From Bacteroidales bacterium (lineage in GTDB: Bacteria > Bacteroidota > Bacteroidia > Bacteroidales > UBA932), in the NCBI GenBank assembly GCA_017962925.1, contig JAGCUK010000095.1, positions 1-40,217 on the forward strand: a DNA stretch of 40,217 nucleotides. Reading direction: 5' to 3'. A program made the position numbers and the translations under genes. Shown here piece by piece: positions 23,578 to 32,309 of the stretch. Position 1 is the stretch's first letter; each line of letters begins with the position of its first letter. The notes under the pieces were generated by a model. The model was given only the letters and a program-made list of their open reading frames with translations. It had not been told where the DNA came from and ran no database searches.

Positions 23578-25155
23578 TTACTGTACGTGTAAAAAGAATC
23601 GTGCTGCGTTGAATGTAGCCTCATTGACTCTTACATCATCGTAAAATGCCTGGGAGCAATAAAGCTGACACTTCTTGGCATCATCTCCGGAGGCATCGAT
23701 GGATGTCTGCCTTGCGGCATCCAGGAACATGTTCGTATGTGTAGCTGCAAGGGTGAAGTTAGCACCGAGATCCAAATGCTTGAGATTCTGGTTGTTGTTG
23801 AACATCGACTGCATTGTTGTAGCAGATGTGGTTGCAGTACCACCCAGATTAACATATTCCAGTGCACTTGCCCCGGTATAGAACATATAGCTGAAATTTG
23901 TTACCTTGGAGAAGTCCGCATTGCCGAAGTCCACTTTTTTCAACTTCGTATCATTCCTGAACATATACTCGAAGCTGGCGCCGGCCTGAGTGTCTACATC
24001 ATCGAAAATAACCTCTTCAAGTGCAAGGAAGTTTCTGAAGAGATTGGAGCTTGTCGCGTTAAGGGTGATCTTTGATGCTTCCGTGCACACATAGACCACG
24101 TCACCATCGATATAAGTAAAGATGCTTTCCGTTCCGGCACCGCTCGAAACGGTTCCAGCACTTGTCTTCTTTTCGTTCGGAATAATAGCGTGAGACTTGA
24201 AGATAATCTTTTTTACGACGTTGTCGTCGGCAGAAGCAGTTCCTGAGCCACCAGCCATATACTTAATCAGTCCGGTAAACTGCCAAGGATTGCCATAATC
24301 TCCAAACATCCTCAATACTGCCGTACCGGATACCGGAGTATAGCCAGAGTCTCCAAGAGATCCAACTGGAACGATATGGCTTCGTATGATATCGAGCGCC
24401 GTGGCAGTGCTTCTCTTGCAAAGCTGGTTGCTTCCATTGACATAGGCCACCATAAATCCGGCATCGTAAGTAGTCTTGGGGCGGACTGCTACATAATAAG
24501 TACCGGGAGCAATGACATCATCTCCTTCCTTAGGAACTAGTGTAATGATCTGCGTTGTCTTTTTGACATCAGGGATGGCCAGCGCTCCGTTTTCGGCATT
24601 GAAGTTGAATTCTCCGGCAATGGCAATGGTAGCAGCCTTTCCACCGGCAACCTGGATGGTCTTTACGGTGAGTCCATCAGGGACAACGATTTTCACAAGA
24701 CCCACGGCATTCTTGAGCTCCACGCTACCTGTTCCGGTGGCGATACCTGCGCTGATAAGGGCCTTGGGATCCACTCCACCGGGAGTAGCAACCTGCTCGG
24801 AAGGGATGGTGATACGGACCTGCATGCTGCCGACATCCACACGAGTAGCATCCGCATTGTAAGGGCTCAGGACAAGATAATTTTCCAACTCCGCGACAGA
24901 TTCGCCGGAAGTGAAAGTAGCGGTGGATCCGCCTGCAGTGGTGGTGAATTCGTGATTTGTCAAACCGGCAAACACGCTGATTTTATCGCCTGCGGCAAAG
25001 TTGACATTGGTGCCGCTGAGTTCGGCCTTGGTGCTGCCAATGGCCTCTTTAGTGACCGAGAAGGTGAGTTTACCGTTCTGTCCGAGATTGTTTTCCTTAG
25101 TGCAGGAAACCATCAACGCTGCAATTGCAGCAATAACAAAAATGTACTTTTTCAT
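23578..25155 (-). CDS. Fimbrillin-like lipoprotein with BspA/DUF285-type leucine-rich repeats
   Basis: Start chosen at the ATG at 25153-25155, since it gives a lipoprotein signal MKKYIFVI to LMVSC (Cys18) and has an AGGAGG seven bases upstream; a longer in-frame extension overlaps the small upstream gene and is unlikely. Residues 25-290 resemble a fimbrillin-like domain (GSTKAELSG, AAGDKISVFAG). Residues about 370-490 hold four repeats of about 25 residues with the pattern MF-x5-L-x2-V/L-D/N: EYMFRNDTKLKKVDF, SYMFYTGASALEYVNL, QSMFNNNQNLKHLDL and TNMFLDA. This is the DUF285/BspA-like surface repeat. 525 aa. It probably mediates surface binding; it sits between two GH92 genes. No enzyme motif was seen. 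Confidence 0.82.
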   Translation of the reverse strand: MKKYIFVIAAIAALMVSCTKENNLGQNGKLTFSVTKEAIGSTKAELSGTNVNFAAGDKISVFAGLTNHEFTTTAGGSTATFTSGESVAELENYLVLSPYNADATRVDVGSMQVRITIPSEQVATPGGVDPKALISAGIATGTGSVELKNAVGLVKIVVPDGLTVKTIQVAGGKAATIAIAGEFNFNAENGALAIPDVKKTTQIITLVPKEGDDVIAPGTYYVAVRPKTTYDAGFMVAYVNGSNQLCKRSTATALDIIRSHIVPVGSLGDSGYTPVSGTAVLRMFGDYGNPWQFTGLIKYMAGGSGTASADDNVVKKIIFKSHAIIPNEKKTSAGTVSSGAGTESIFTYIDGDVVYVCTEASKITLNATSSNLFRNFLALEEVIFDDVDTQAGASFEYMFRNDTKLKKVDFGNADFSKVTNFSYMFYTGASALEYVNLGGTATTSATTMQSMFNNNQNLKHLDLGANFTLAATHTNMFLDAARQTSIDASGDDAKKCQLYCSQAFYDDVRVNEATFNAARFFLHVQ

Positions 25156-25162
25156 AATCATT

Positions 25163-25168
25163 CCTCCT
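25163..25168 (-). promoter_or_regulatory. Shine-Dalgarno site of the fimbrillin/BspA gene
   Basis: AGGAGG on the minus strand, seven bases before the ATG at 25153-25155. It lies in the 17-nt gap after the small ORF. Strong Shine-Dalgarno sites are uncommon in Bacteroidota, and this one decides the start of the gene. Confidence 0.7.
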
Positions 25169-25172
25169 CTTT

Positions 25173-25340
25173 TTACCAAGTGAAGACGCCGTCTTCGACA
25201 AAACTTTCTACCGATGTTGATTCCACATCGTCGATAACCAATGCGGAAATACTCTGGCAAAGCATACTGGTAATCTCGGTACGGACTACCGATGCTTCAG
25301 GAGCCATATACTCCTTTTGCGCTAATTGTTTTTTACTCAT
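25173..25340 (-). CDS. Small protein of 55 residues, unknown function
   Basis: An ATG (25338-25340) opens a frame of 55 codons ending with TAA at 25173-25175. The product begins MSKKQLAQKEYMAPEASV, continues with TEITSMLCQSIS around residues 22-32, and has an acidic tail ending VFTW. It has no signal peptide or transmembrane helix. The K-rich start, a YxxPE motif, a hydrophobic/acidic stretch and then a ML(C/A) motif recall short hypothetical proteins often seen beside fimbrillin-type genes in Bacteroidales; this is from memory and unproven. It lies 19 nt after the GH92 stop and 17 nt before the fimbrillin start, filling what would otherwise be a 200-nt gap. Function unknown. Confidence 0.7.
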   Translation of the reverse strand: MSKKQLAQKEYMAPEASVVRTEITSMLCQSISALVIDDVESTSVESFVEDGVFTW

Positions 25341-25359
25341 AGTGTAATAGATAATTATG

Positions 25360-27489
25360 TTATGATTTTGGTTGATTTGTCATATTGAACTCCAGCGTGC
25401 CGCCGGCGATAACGTCGGAGTGGGAGATGGTGAATCCCTCCACGGGCTTGCCGTTCAGGAGCACGCTCTCCACATACTTATTCTTTTCGCCGAGGCCGTT
25501 GGCTTTCACGGTAAAGCGCTTTCCTCCAGGGAGTTTCAGGATCATCTGCGGAATCTGGGGGGCTCCCAGCACATACTCGCAGCTCACTGGATCCACGGGA
25601 TAGAATCCCATGGCCGAGAAGAGATACCAGGCGCTCATCTGTCCGCAATCGTCATTGCCGCAGAGGCCGTCCGGGCGCGGGAAATAGAAGCGGTCGAAGA
25701 CCTCACGCACCAGCTCCTCCGTCTTCCAGGGCTTGCCTGCGAACTGATAGAGGTAGGCCACGTGGTGGCTGGGTTCGTTGCCGTGGGCGTACTGCCCGAT
25801 CAGGCCGGTGACATCTCCAACGAATCCGGTATTGTTCTCACTCACGGTATCGAGGAAGAAGAGAGAGTCGAGCTTGGTCTCGAAAGCATTGGGGCCGCCC
25901 TGGAGTTCGATCATCCTGGCAGGATCCTGCTGAACGTGCCAGGTGTATTGCCAGGCATTGCCTTCGGTGTAGTCGCCACCGTGGGTGGAGGCGTGGGAAA
26001 GGGCAAAACGGTCGAAGGGAGTCCTCCAGTTGCCGTTGGAATCCTTCCCCCTCACAAGTTTGGATTCAGGGTCGAAGAGATTCACCCAGCCCTGCGAGCG
26101 CTTGCGGAAGTATTCAGCATCCTCCTTGTGGCCAAGGGCCTCTGCAAAGACGGCTGCGCAATAATCGTCGTAGCACATCTCCATAGTGCAGGAAACGGAT
26201 TCCTTCTCCACTATATCGAAGGGATAATAGCCGTATTCGTCGAACAGTTCGAACCTGGAAGATCTGGGGTGATTGGTGGTAAGCGTTGTCTTCACCGCCT
26301 CCCAGGCCCTCTCGGCATCGAATCCGCGGAAGCCCTTCATATAAGCCTCCACAATGGAAGGCACGGCGTGATTGCCTATCATACAATGGGTTTCACTTCC
26401 CCACAGAGGCCATATCGGCAGGTATCCCTGTTTGTCGTACTGGGCAAGCATGCTGTTCACGAACGCATCCACCATTTCCGGGTTCAGCACCGTGTAGAAG
26501 GGGTTTGCCGCGCGGTAGGTGTCCCATAGGGAGAAGGTGGAATAAAGGGTCTCGCCTGAATCGGTGATGTTGTTCGGCTGGATGTAGAGATGATAGAGAC
26601 CGGTGTAGACATTCTTTTTCTGCTCTACGCTGCCTTTGACCTCAACCCTCGATAGGAGCTCATGCCAGCGCCTGTGGGCTTCTTTGCGTATCTTTCCGAA
26701 GTTCCAGGCGGGGTCCTCGGCCTGCATCGATTTGCGGGCGCCGTCCACGCTGGTGGCGGATATGGCCACCTTCACTCCAAGGGCCTTGCCGCTTTCGGGG
26801 AATGTGAGAATCATCTTGTCTGCCTTTTCCTTTCCCACCAGCTCCAGATTGGTCCTGGACTCATAGGGCTCGGAGAAAGTCAGCACGAAAAACCACTCGC
26901 GGGTGGTCCAGTTGTGGGTCAGGAGACGCCCGGAGATGACGGTGGGGCTCTCGTAATCGATATCCGCTTCCAGCACGTGGAAGAGCAGGTTGCCCGGGGA
27001 ATTCACCATCCCGTTCTGAAGGTCCACATAGAGTTTGCGGGCCTTGGGATCGGGGTACTGCACCTGGTAATGGGACACATGCTCGGTGGCGGTCATCTCC
27101 ACCGAAATGCCGTTGCAGAAACGCACGCTGGTGTATCCGGGAGTGGCTTTCAGGGATTCCTTGACATAAGGATTATCGTGCAAGGGGGCCTCTTCCAGGA
27201 AGGGCAGAAGCAGCACGTCCCCGAGGTCCCGGCAGCCGGTGCCGTTCAGATGCGTCTGGGAGAAGCCTATCAAAGTGCTGTCGGCAATGTTGAAGCCCGA
27301 GCAGTATTCCCAAGCGGAATTGCCGGAATCCGGGCTCGGCTGGGCCAGTCCGAAGGGGACGCAGGCACCGGGGAAGGTGTGCCCGTTGTCGGCGGTGCCG
27401 ACGAGGGGATCTGCGTATTTGCACACATCCTCGCTGCAGGCAGCAAGCATAAGCGCCGATATCAGGCAGGCTGTAAGTCTTAGTTTCAT
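25360..27489 (-). CDS. GH92 family alpha-mannosidase lipoprotein (canonical)
   Basis: Predicted to release alpha-linked mannose with Ca2+ in the periplasm or at the surface. The lipoprotein signal ends LMLAAC (Cys18). All standard GH92 motifs are present: DPLVGTADNGHTFPGA (27-42), GFSQTHLNGTGC (75-86), LWDTYRAANP (321-330), GGDYTEGNAWQYTW (504-517) with general acid Glu509, and GNDDCGQMSAWY (611-622) with the general-base aspartates. 709 aa is typical. The start overlaps the stop of the upstream FAD oxidoreductase gene as ATGA, so the genes are coupled. Linkage specificity (1,2; 1,3; 1,4 or 1,6) cannot be read from the sequence. Confidence 0.95.
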   Translation of the reverse strand: MKLRLTACLISALMLAACSEDVCKYADPLVGTADNGHTFPGACVPFGLAQPSPDSGNSAWEYCSGFNIADSTLIGFSQTHLNGTGCRDLGDVLLLPFLEEAPLHDNPYVKESLKATPGYTSVRFCNGISVEMTATEHVSHYQVQYPDPKARKLYVDLQNGMVNSPGNLLFHVLEADIDYESPTVISGRLLTHNWTTREWFFVLTFSEPYESRTNLELVGKEKADKMILTFPESGKALGVKVAISATSVDGARKSMQAEDPAWNFGKIRKEAHRRWHELLSRVEVKGSVEQKKNVYTGLYHLYIQPNNITDSGETLYSTFSLWDTYRAANPFYTVLNPEMVDAFVNSMLAQYDKQGYLPIWPLWGSETHCMIGNHAVPSIVEAYMKGFRGFDAERAWEAVKTTLTTNHPRSSRFELFDEYGYYPFDIVEKESVSCTMEMCYDDYCAAVFAEALGHKEDAEYFRKRSQGWVNLFDPESKLVRGKDSNGNWRTPFDRFALSHASTHGGDYTEGNAWQYTWHVQQDPARMIELQGGPNAFETKLDSLFFLDTVSENNTGFVGDVTGLIGQYAHGNEPSHHVAYLYQFAGKPWKTEELVREVFDRFYFPRPDGLCGNDDCGQMSAWYLFSAMGFYPVDPVSCEYVLGAPQIPQMILKLPGGKRFTVKANGLGEKNKYVESVLLNGKPVEGFTISHSDVIAGGTLEFNMTNQPKS

Positions 27490-29321
27490 AATCTGTCGTA
27501 TATAAACTGTAGTATTTCTTTTCTTGTGGCGAGCCCGGAAGGAATCTCCATTCCGGACAGGCTGCGGAAGGTCTCAAGTTCCGCCGCGGTAGGGGCGTCG
27601 CCCAGGCGGGCCTCCCACTCGGGGATGTATCCTGCCAGCGCCATCTTCTGCACCATTGCAAAGTCTGGCGAAGAAGGAGTGACGTCCTTGAAATATATAA
27701 GGGAAGCCCCCACTTTGAGGAGTTCATCCTGGATTGCGGACACCGGCAGTTCCTGCACGGGGAGGGCGCTACGCACCGCCTGCGCAGCGGCAATTCCGGC
27801 GGCCTGCCCGAGGGCCATCCAGCAAGGCTCCATCCTCATGGTGGAGAAGCCTACGTGACTCCCGGAAACGGGAACGGGGAAGAGGAGATTTTCTACCTTT
27901 TCCGGCACCATCACCCCGAAAGGAATGGTGTACGGCACGCTTTCGTAGCCAAAGAATCCGTCCAGGTGGACGCGGCCCTCCTCCCTCTTATGGCAGGCGT
28001 GCGAGTCCAGTGCATAGTGGCTGGAGGTGATGCTTTCGCGGTGGATAGGAGGCCTCTGCCCGGGAGCGACTGCGATGGCATCGTTGGCGGTAAAGAAGTA
28101 AGTCCCCTTCATCCTCCTGCCCTCGCGCACGTAGACCTGGCGGGGGAAATGGTCGTTGTCGGCATACTCATCTGCCGAGAGCCCCCAGCGCAGGCATTCC
28201 TTGCGGAAAGATGCCGGCAGGGCCTTGTCGTGCTGGGCGAACCACAGCAGGCCGAGGGTGTAGTCCCGGAGCCGGCGGGCGAAGTTGTCCCTCCATTCCC
28301 AGGTAGCGGTCGGCCAGGGCCAGTTCTCTTCCGGCAGGTCGGTGGAGATGAAAGCCATATGCTGGTTGTTGGCATCGGTCTTTCCGTTGGGCAGCTTCAC
28401 CATGTTGGTGACTCTTGCTATGCCCTTCGGATCCCCGGGCCAGTCGGGAGTGACACCGGTGTTGCGGCACTGGAGCACATCCTCCACCATCGAGGCATAC
28501 TCTTCCCTATTGTAGTTTGCCGGCTTGCGTATGGGCACCCTGGCGCTCTTGTCGGAAGTGAGGCAGAGGCGGTAGTTGTAGGCCTGCACGGCATTGTCCC
28601 CAAGATAAGTGGTCCCCTCGGATTCATAGCCCTCGAAGCCGTTGTAGGAGGATTTCTCCCCCCTCCCGAACTGAACTCCCCAGTGGCGGTAGATGCGGCC
28701 GGCGCAAGGCTCGCCATACTCGGCACGCCCTTCACGGCCAATCCTGTATGGGATGTTGGCCGCTGCGGCCAGGTCTCCCTCGTAGGTGGCATCTATGAAC
28801 ACCCGCGCCTCATACTCCTCCGTATTTCCGGTCTGACGGTTCAATATCTTGACAGACAGAACCTTACCGCCGTCCATTGTGACGTTTGCGGGATCGCTGT
28901 CGAACTGCCTTTCGAGGAGGATGGTCACGCGGTCTCCGCACTCCTCCAGCATCGCCAGGAAGGTTTTCTCGGCAACGGAAGGTTCGAAGTGATAGCCATC
29001 GCTGCAATCCGCCAGCTGCCGGGAAGCGGGGCCGTAAGTCTGCTCATAATACTGCCTGTTCCTCCCCACGAACTCCAGGAAAAGACCGGCCGTCGCTCCG
29101 CGGGTGGTGATGTCGGTGGCGCCGAGCCCGTTGGCAGGCAGGCCGCCTATGTGCGAAGTGCGTTCCAGCAGAAGCACGTTCATCCCTTCCCTTGCCGCGG
29201 ATATGGCTGCGGTAATCCCGCCGGGAGTGCCGCCCACAACCACCACATCGTAGCGCGGTGCGGCGGTGGCGGCTGTGCAGAGCAGGCACAGGGCAGCGGA
29301 TATGCGGGCAAGAAGCTTCAT
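27486..29321 (-). CDS. Exported FAD-dependent oxidoreductase (FAD_oxidored family)
   Basis: A Rossmann-fold flavoprotein with a Sec-type signal (residues 1-20, cleavage near ATAAP) and no twin-arginine motif. The dinucleotide site VVVGGTPGGITAAISA spans 27-42, followed by LLLERTSHIGGLPANGLG (50-67). A second FAD-contact segment is RVFIDATYEGDLAAAA, and SGSHVGFSTMRMEPCWMALGQAAGIAAA lies near the C-terminus. These fit the FAD_oxidored family (PF12831). Members are frequent in glycan loci, but their substrates are mostly unknown. 611 aa. It is coupled to the following GH92 (ATGA) and begins 1 nt after the esterase stop. A sugar or uronic-acid oxidation is the natural guess, by context only. Confidence 0.88.
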   Translation of the reverse strand: MKLLARISAALCLLCTAATAAPRYDVVVVGGTPGGITAAISAAREGMNVLLLERTSHIGGLPANGLGATDITTRGATAGLFLEFVGRNRQYYEQTYGPASRQLADCSDGYHFEPSVAEKTFLAMLEECGDRVTILLERQFDSDPANVTMDGGKVLSVKILNRQTGNTEEYEARVFIDATYEGDLAAAANIPYRIGREGRAEYGEPCAGRIYRHWGVQFGRGEKSSYNGFEGYESEGTTYLGDNAVQAYNYRLCLTSDKSARVPIRKPANYNREEYASMVEDVLQCRNTGVTPDWPGDPKGIARVTNMVKLPNGKTDANNQHMAFISTDLPEENWPWPTATWEWRDNFARRLRDYTLGLLWFAQHDKALPASFRKECLRWGLSADEYADNDHFPRQVYVREGRRMKGTYFFTANDAIAVAPGQRPPIHRESITSSHYALDSHACHKREEGRVHLDGFFGYESVPYTIPFGVMVPEKVENLLFPVPVSGSHVGFSTMRMEPCWMALGQAAGIAAAQAVRSALPVQELPVSAIQDELLKVGASLIYFKDVTPSSPDFAMVQKMALAGYIPEWEARLGDAPTAAELETFRSLSGMEIPSGLATRKEILQFIYDRL

Positions 29322-29322
29322 C

Positions 29323-30306
29323 TTACAGGTATTGCTGTGCGGTGATCAGCATTTTCATCACCATGGGTTCGAAGAGATCGGTGTCGTTGAAACCGTTGTG
29401 GGAGTAATAGTCCTTGTAGATAAGGTCGTACTTCACTCCCTTTGCTCGCAGGGCACGGGTGAAGGTTTTCACCTGCTCCTTGTCCACCAGGGTATCTCCG
29501 CCGGTGAAGGTCAGCAGGCAATAAGGCGCATCTGAGTGCACGAAAGTGACAGGCGAGCACTCTGCCCTGGACTCCTGGCTGGCGAGGCCGAAGTATTCGT
29601 CGTGACGGGACGAAGGAACATAGTCCGGAACGGTGTTCACCAGATCGTAGATGCCGTTAAGGCTGATGAGGAGTTTGGTGCCGGGAATGCGCATGGCGGC
29701 ATAAGACGCCAGGTGGCCTCCCGCGGAGTGTCCGGCGAAGCCGAAACGGTCCGGATCCAGATTGTACTCTGCGGCATGCTCGCGCACATAGGCCAGGGCA
29801 TCCTGAATGTCCTGCCAGGTGTCGGCGAAAACGGCTCCCTGGGTGAGCAGCGAATAGGAAATCCGGACGCCGGCTATTCCGTTGCCTGCAAGGAAACGGG
29901 AATGCAGGCTGTGGCCGCCGAAGTTGCCGGTATGCCAGCCGCCGCCGTGAATCCATACCATGAAGGGCAGGCTCTTGCCTTCCCTGTTCCGGGGAAGGTC
30001 CAGAGCGAGCTTAAGCTCGTAGGAAGGGTATTTTTTGTATACCACTTCGATGGTTTCGCAGTTGTGGAAATCATCTTCCTTCAGGAAACTGCGCGAACGG
30101 GTGTAGGGCTCGAACATGTCGGCAGGGGCTTTCTCCACATCGAAGATGCCATGGCTCGTTATCTTGGCCTCGTCCATAAGTTTCCAGACCCGGCCTTTTC
30201 CCATGAATATTTCAAGTCCGTAGCGGTTGATGATCCGCTCCTGCGCATTCATCGCCGATGTGCCGAAGAGGCACAGGCAGGCTAGTATCAGAAGGTGCTT
30301 TTTCAT
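29323..30306 (-). CDS. Alpha/beta-hydrolase, esterase (BD-FAE/hormone-sensitive-lipase type), exported
   Basis: Predicted carbohydrate esterase removing acyl groups from the glycan. The signal peptide ends near residue 21 (SAMNAQ). The oxyanion-hole motif HGGGW is at 120-124. The nucleophile elbow GHSAGG has Ser194. The triad is completed by an Asp in TGGDTLVD (Asp271 or Asp275) and His303 in YSHNGF. Length (327 aa) fits. Its start overlaps the GH97 stop as ATGA. Relatives in plant-polysaccharide loci act on feruloyl or acetyl esters; which group is removed here is not decidable. Confidence 0.88.
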   Translation of the reverse strand: MKKHLLILACLCLFGTSAMNAQERIINRYGLEIFMGKGRVWKLMDEAKITSHGIFDVEKAPADMFEPYTRSRSFLKEDDFHNCETIEVVYKKYPSYELKLALDLPRNREGKSLPFMVWIHGGGWHTGNFGGHSLHSRFLAGNGIAGVRISYSLLTQGAVFADTWQDIQDALAYVREHAAEYNLDPDRFGFAGHSAGGHLASYAAMRIPGTKLLISLNGIYDLVNTVPDYVPSSRHDEYFGLASQESRAECSPVTFVHSDAPYCLLTFTGGDTLVDKEQVKTFTRALRAKGVKYDLIYKDYYSHNGFNDTDLFEPMVMKMLITAQQYL

Positions 30307-32309
30307 ATCTTTTTAAATCTAATAACGTATCCGCCGCCAGGAGCGATGCGGATATTGAGGGTATCGGCAGAACTGCATTCTGTATAACCGTGACGGTAGT
30401 CGGCGGCATTCCTGCCGGCATTCACTCCGTCGCAGAATATCTCGGCACGGTAGCGCCCTTCCGGGAGGAAGGAGAGGTTCAGCGCCGCATCCCGGCCTTC
30501 CCAGGAGGCGAGCGAACCCACATACCAGCTGCCGTCGTATGCACGGCGGGCTATGGTTTCATATTCGCCGAGCCTGCCGTCGATAACCCGGGTTTCATCC
30601 CAGACGGTAGGAATCGAAGAGATGAAGCGGGTGCATTCATCTTCTTTGTAATAATTGGTGGGAGTGTCGCAGAGCATGCAGAGGGGCGAAGAGAACACCA
30701 CATACTCGGCAAGCTGCCGGCAACGGGTTCCCTGGCTCATAGGCTCCGACCATACGCTGCGGTACGATGCCTTGGTGCCGTTTTTCATTGCTCCCTGGGT
30801 GTAGTCCACAGGGCCCGCTATCGACCTTATGAAGGGGAAGGTGACGTCGTAGGTAACCAGGTCGCATTCATAGCTGGGGTTTTTCAGCTGCTCCAGACCG
30901 TGGACGCCCTCGAAGTTGAGCACGTTGGGATAGGTCTTATTGAGGCCCGCGGGCTTCGCTCCGCCGTGGAAGTCAAGCACCACGCGGTTTTCCAGACCCA
31001 GGGCGGCAGCCTTGTAGTAGAATTCGTTCATCAGCTGGTCGTCCCGGCCGATGGCATCGAGCTTGAAGCCTTTTATGCCCATCTGCGCATATTCGCGGAT
31101 GACGCGCTCCATGTCTTTCTGGAACACGTAGTATCCCACCCAGAGCATCAGGCCCACGCCCTTGGTATCGGCATAACGGATGAGCTCGGGGAGGTCGATC
31201 TCCGGCACTATGGCGAATGCGCTCCCCGCCATTCGGTCGTACCAGCCGTCGTCCAGGACGACGTAAGGGATGCCATAGGCAGCAGCAAAATCGATGTAGT
31301 ACTTATAGGTGGCGGTGTTGACTCCGCTCTCGAAATCCACTCCGGTGATGTTCCAGTCGTTCCACCAGTCCCAGGCCAGCATTCCGGGCTTTACCCAGGA
31401 GAAATCGCCTTCGACGGTGGGGCGGCCGAGTTTGTAGACGAGGTTGTTGTCCAGAAGATCCGCATCGTTCTCAGCTATCGCGACCACCCTCCAGGGCATC
31501 TGCCAGCCGGGATTGAGGCGGGCGATGTAGTCCTCCCTCTCGGTCACCACCTGATTGTGGCCGCCTATGGTCACGGAAGGATCGTGGCTGCCCTGGCGCA
31601 TCTTCCTGGGATAGGGTGCGAAGACTCCGTGCACACGGCCTTCTCCCTCTCCCAGCAGATACATTCCCGGATAGTGCTCCAGATCCGACTCGGCGATGCA
31701 GAACTTCTTTCCGTTGCCGGCCTCAAAGAGGATGGGCAGGAAAGCGAGCTGGCCGCGGCGCCATTCGGAAACGGCGTGACGGGCGTAAGTGTTTTCGAAA
31801 GTGTTGAAGAACTGAATGTTGAAATCTCCCGTCTTCCTGACGTAAGGCACATACGCAAGAGGATCGCCGTCGAATATGAAGTCCGCGGTCTCGGAATTCA
31901 CCGTCAGGGCTTTCTTGCCGTTATATACATAGCGCCAGGCGACACCCTCGTCGTAGGCCCTCAGCACCAGGTCGTATGCTCCCCGTCCTTTCAGCACGAG
32001 CTGATTATAAACCGCCCTTTCCTTACTGCGGACATGGACGGGAGTATCGAAGCTCTCATCGACATGGCTCCGGACGGCTTTCTTCACCCGGAAGCCCTTT
32101 CCGAACTCGCCCTCGCTGGTGCTGAGGCCGGTTCTGGAGTCCTTCAGAAGGATGTCGCCGCCATTGGAAAGAGTAAGGGTGACCTCGTCCGAAACGATCA
32201 CCTGCAGGCAGGTTTTTCCGTCCGGGGAATTAACTCGGTAACTGTTCTGAGCGCCGGCGAGGGCGGTCAGAACAGTAGCGCAGAGGGTTATAAGAAGCCT
32301 CAGCCTCAT
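30303..32309 (-). CDS. GH97 alpha-glycosidase, exported (retaining-type candidate)
   Basis: GH97 contains inverting alpha-glucosidases (SusB) and retaining alpha-galactosidases. A signal peptide ends near residue 20 (TALAGAQ). The N-terminal beta-supersandwich (about 22-290) is followed by a catalytic barrel with AWDWWNDWNITGVDF (312-326), PYVVLDDGWYD (348-358), KGFKLDAIGRDDQ (413-425) and PNVLNFEGVHGLE (461-473). A C-terminal beta domain follows. Asp418 stands where retaining GH97 enzymes place the nucleophile, so an alpha-galactosidase-like retaining enzyme is favoured; this alignment was done by eye. 668 aa is normal. The start overlaps the stop of the broken upstream gene as TAATG. Confidence 0.92.
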   Translation of the reverse strand: MRLRLLITLCATVLTALAGAQNSYRVNSPDGKTCLQVIVSDEVTLTLSNGGDILLKDSRTGLSTSEGEFGKGFRVKKAVRSHVDESFDTPVHVRSKERAVYNQLVLKGRGAYDLVLRAYDEGVAWRYVYNGKKALTVNSETADFIFDGDPLAYVPYVRKTGDFNIQFFNTFENTYARHAVSEWRRGQLAFLPILFEAGNGKKFCIAESDLEHYPGMYLLGEGEGRVHGVFAPYPRKMRQGSHDPSVTIGGHNQVVTEREDYIARLNPGWQMPWRVVAIAENDADLLDNNLVYKLGRPTVEGDFSWVKPGMLAWDWWNDWNITGVDFESGVNTATYKYYIDFAAAYGIPYVVLDDGWYDRMAGSAFAIVPEIDLPELIRYADTKGVGLMLWVGYYVFQKDMERVIREYAQMGIKGFKLDAIGRDDQLMNEFYYKAAALGLENRVVLDFHGGAKPAGLNKTYPNVLNFEGVHGLEQLKNPSYECDLVTYDVTFPFIRSIAGPVDYTQGAMKNGTKASYRSVWSEPMSQGTRCRQLAEYVVFSSPLCMLCDTPTNYYKEDECTRFISSIPTVWDETRVIDGRLGEYETIARRAYDGSWYVGSLASWEGRDAALNLSFLPEGRYRAEIFCDGVNAGRNAADYRHGYTECSSADTLNIRIAPGGGYVIRFKKI

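Noticed and set aside
23578-25260. Longer start (25260) for the fimbrillin/BspA gene
   Set aside because: The extra 35 residues are Arg-rich, overlap the small 55-codon gene in another frame, and would bury the lipoprotein signal that begins at the ATG with an AGGAGG site.
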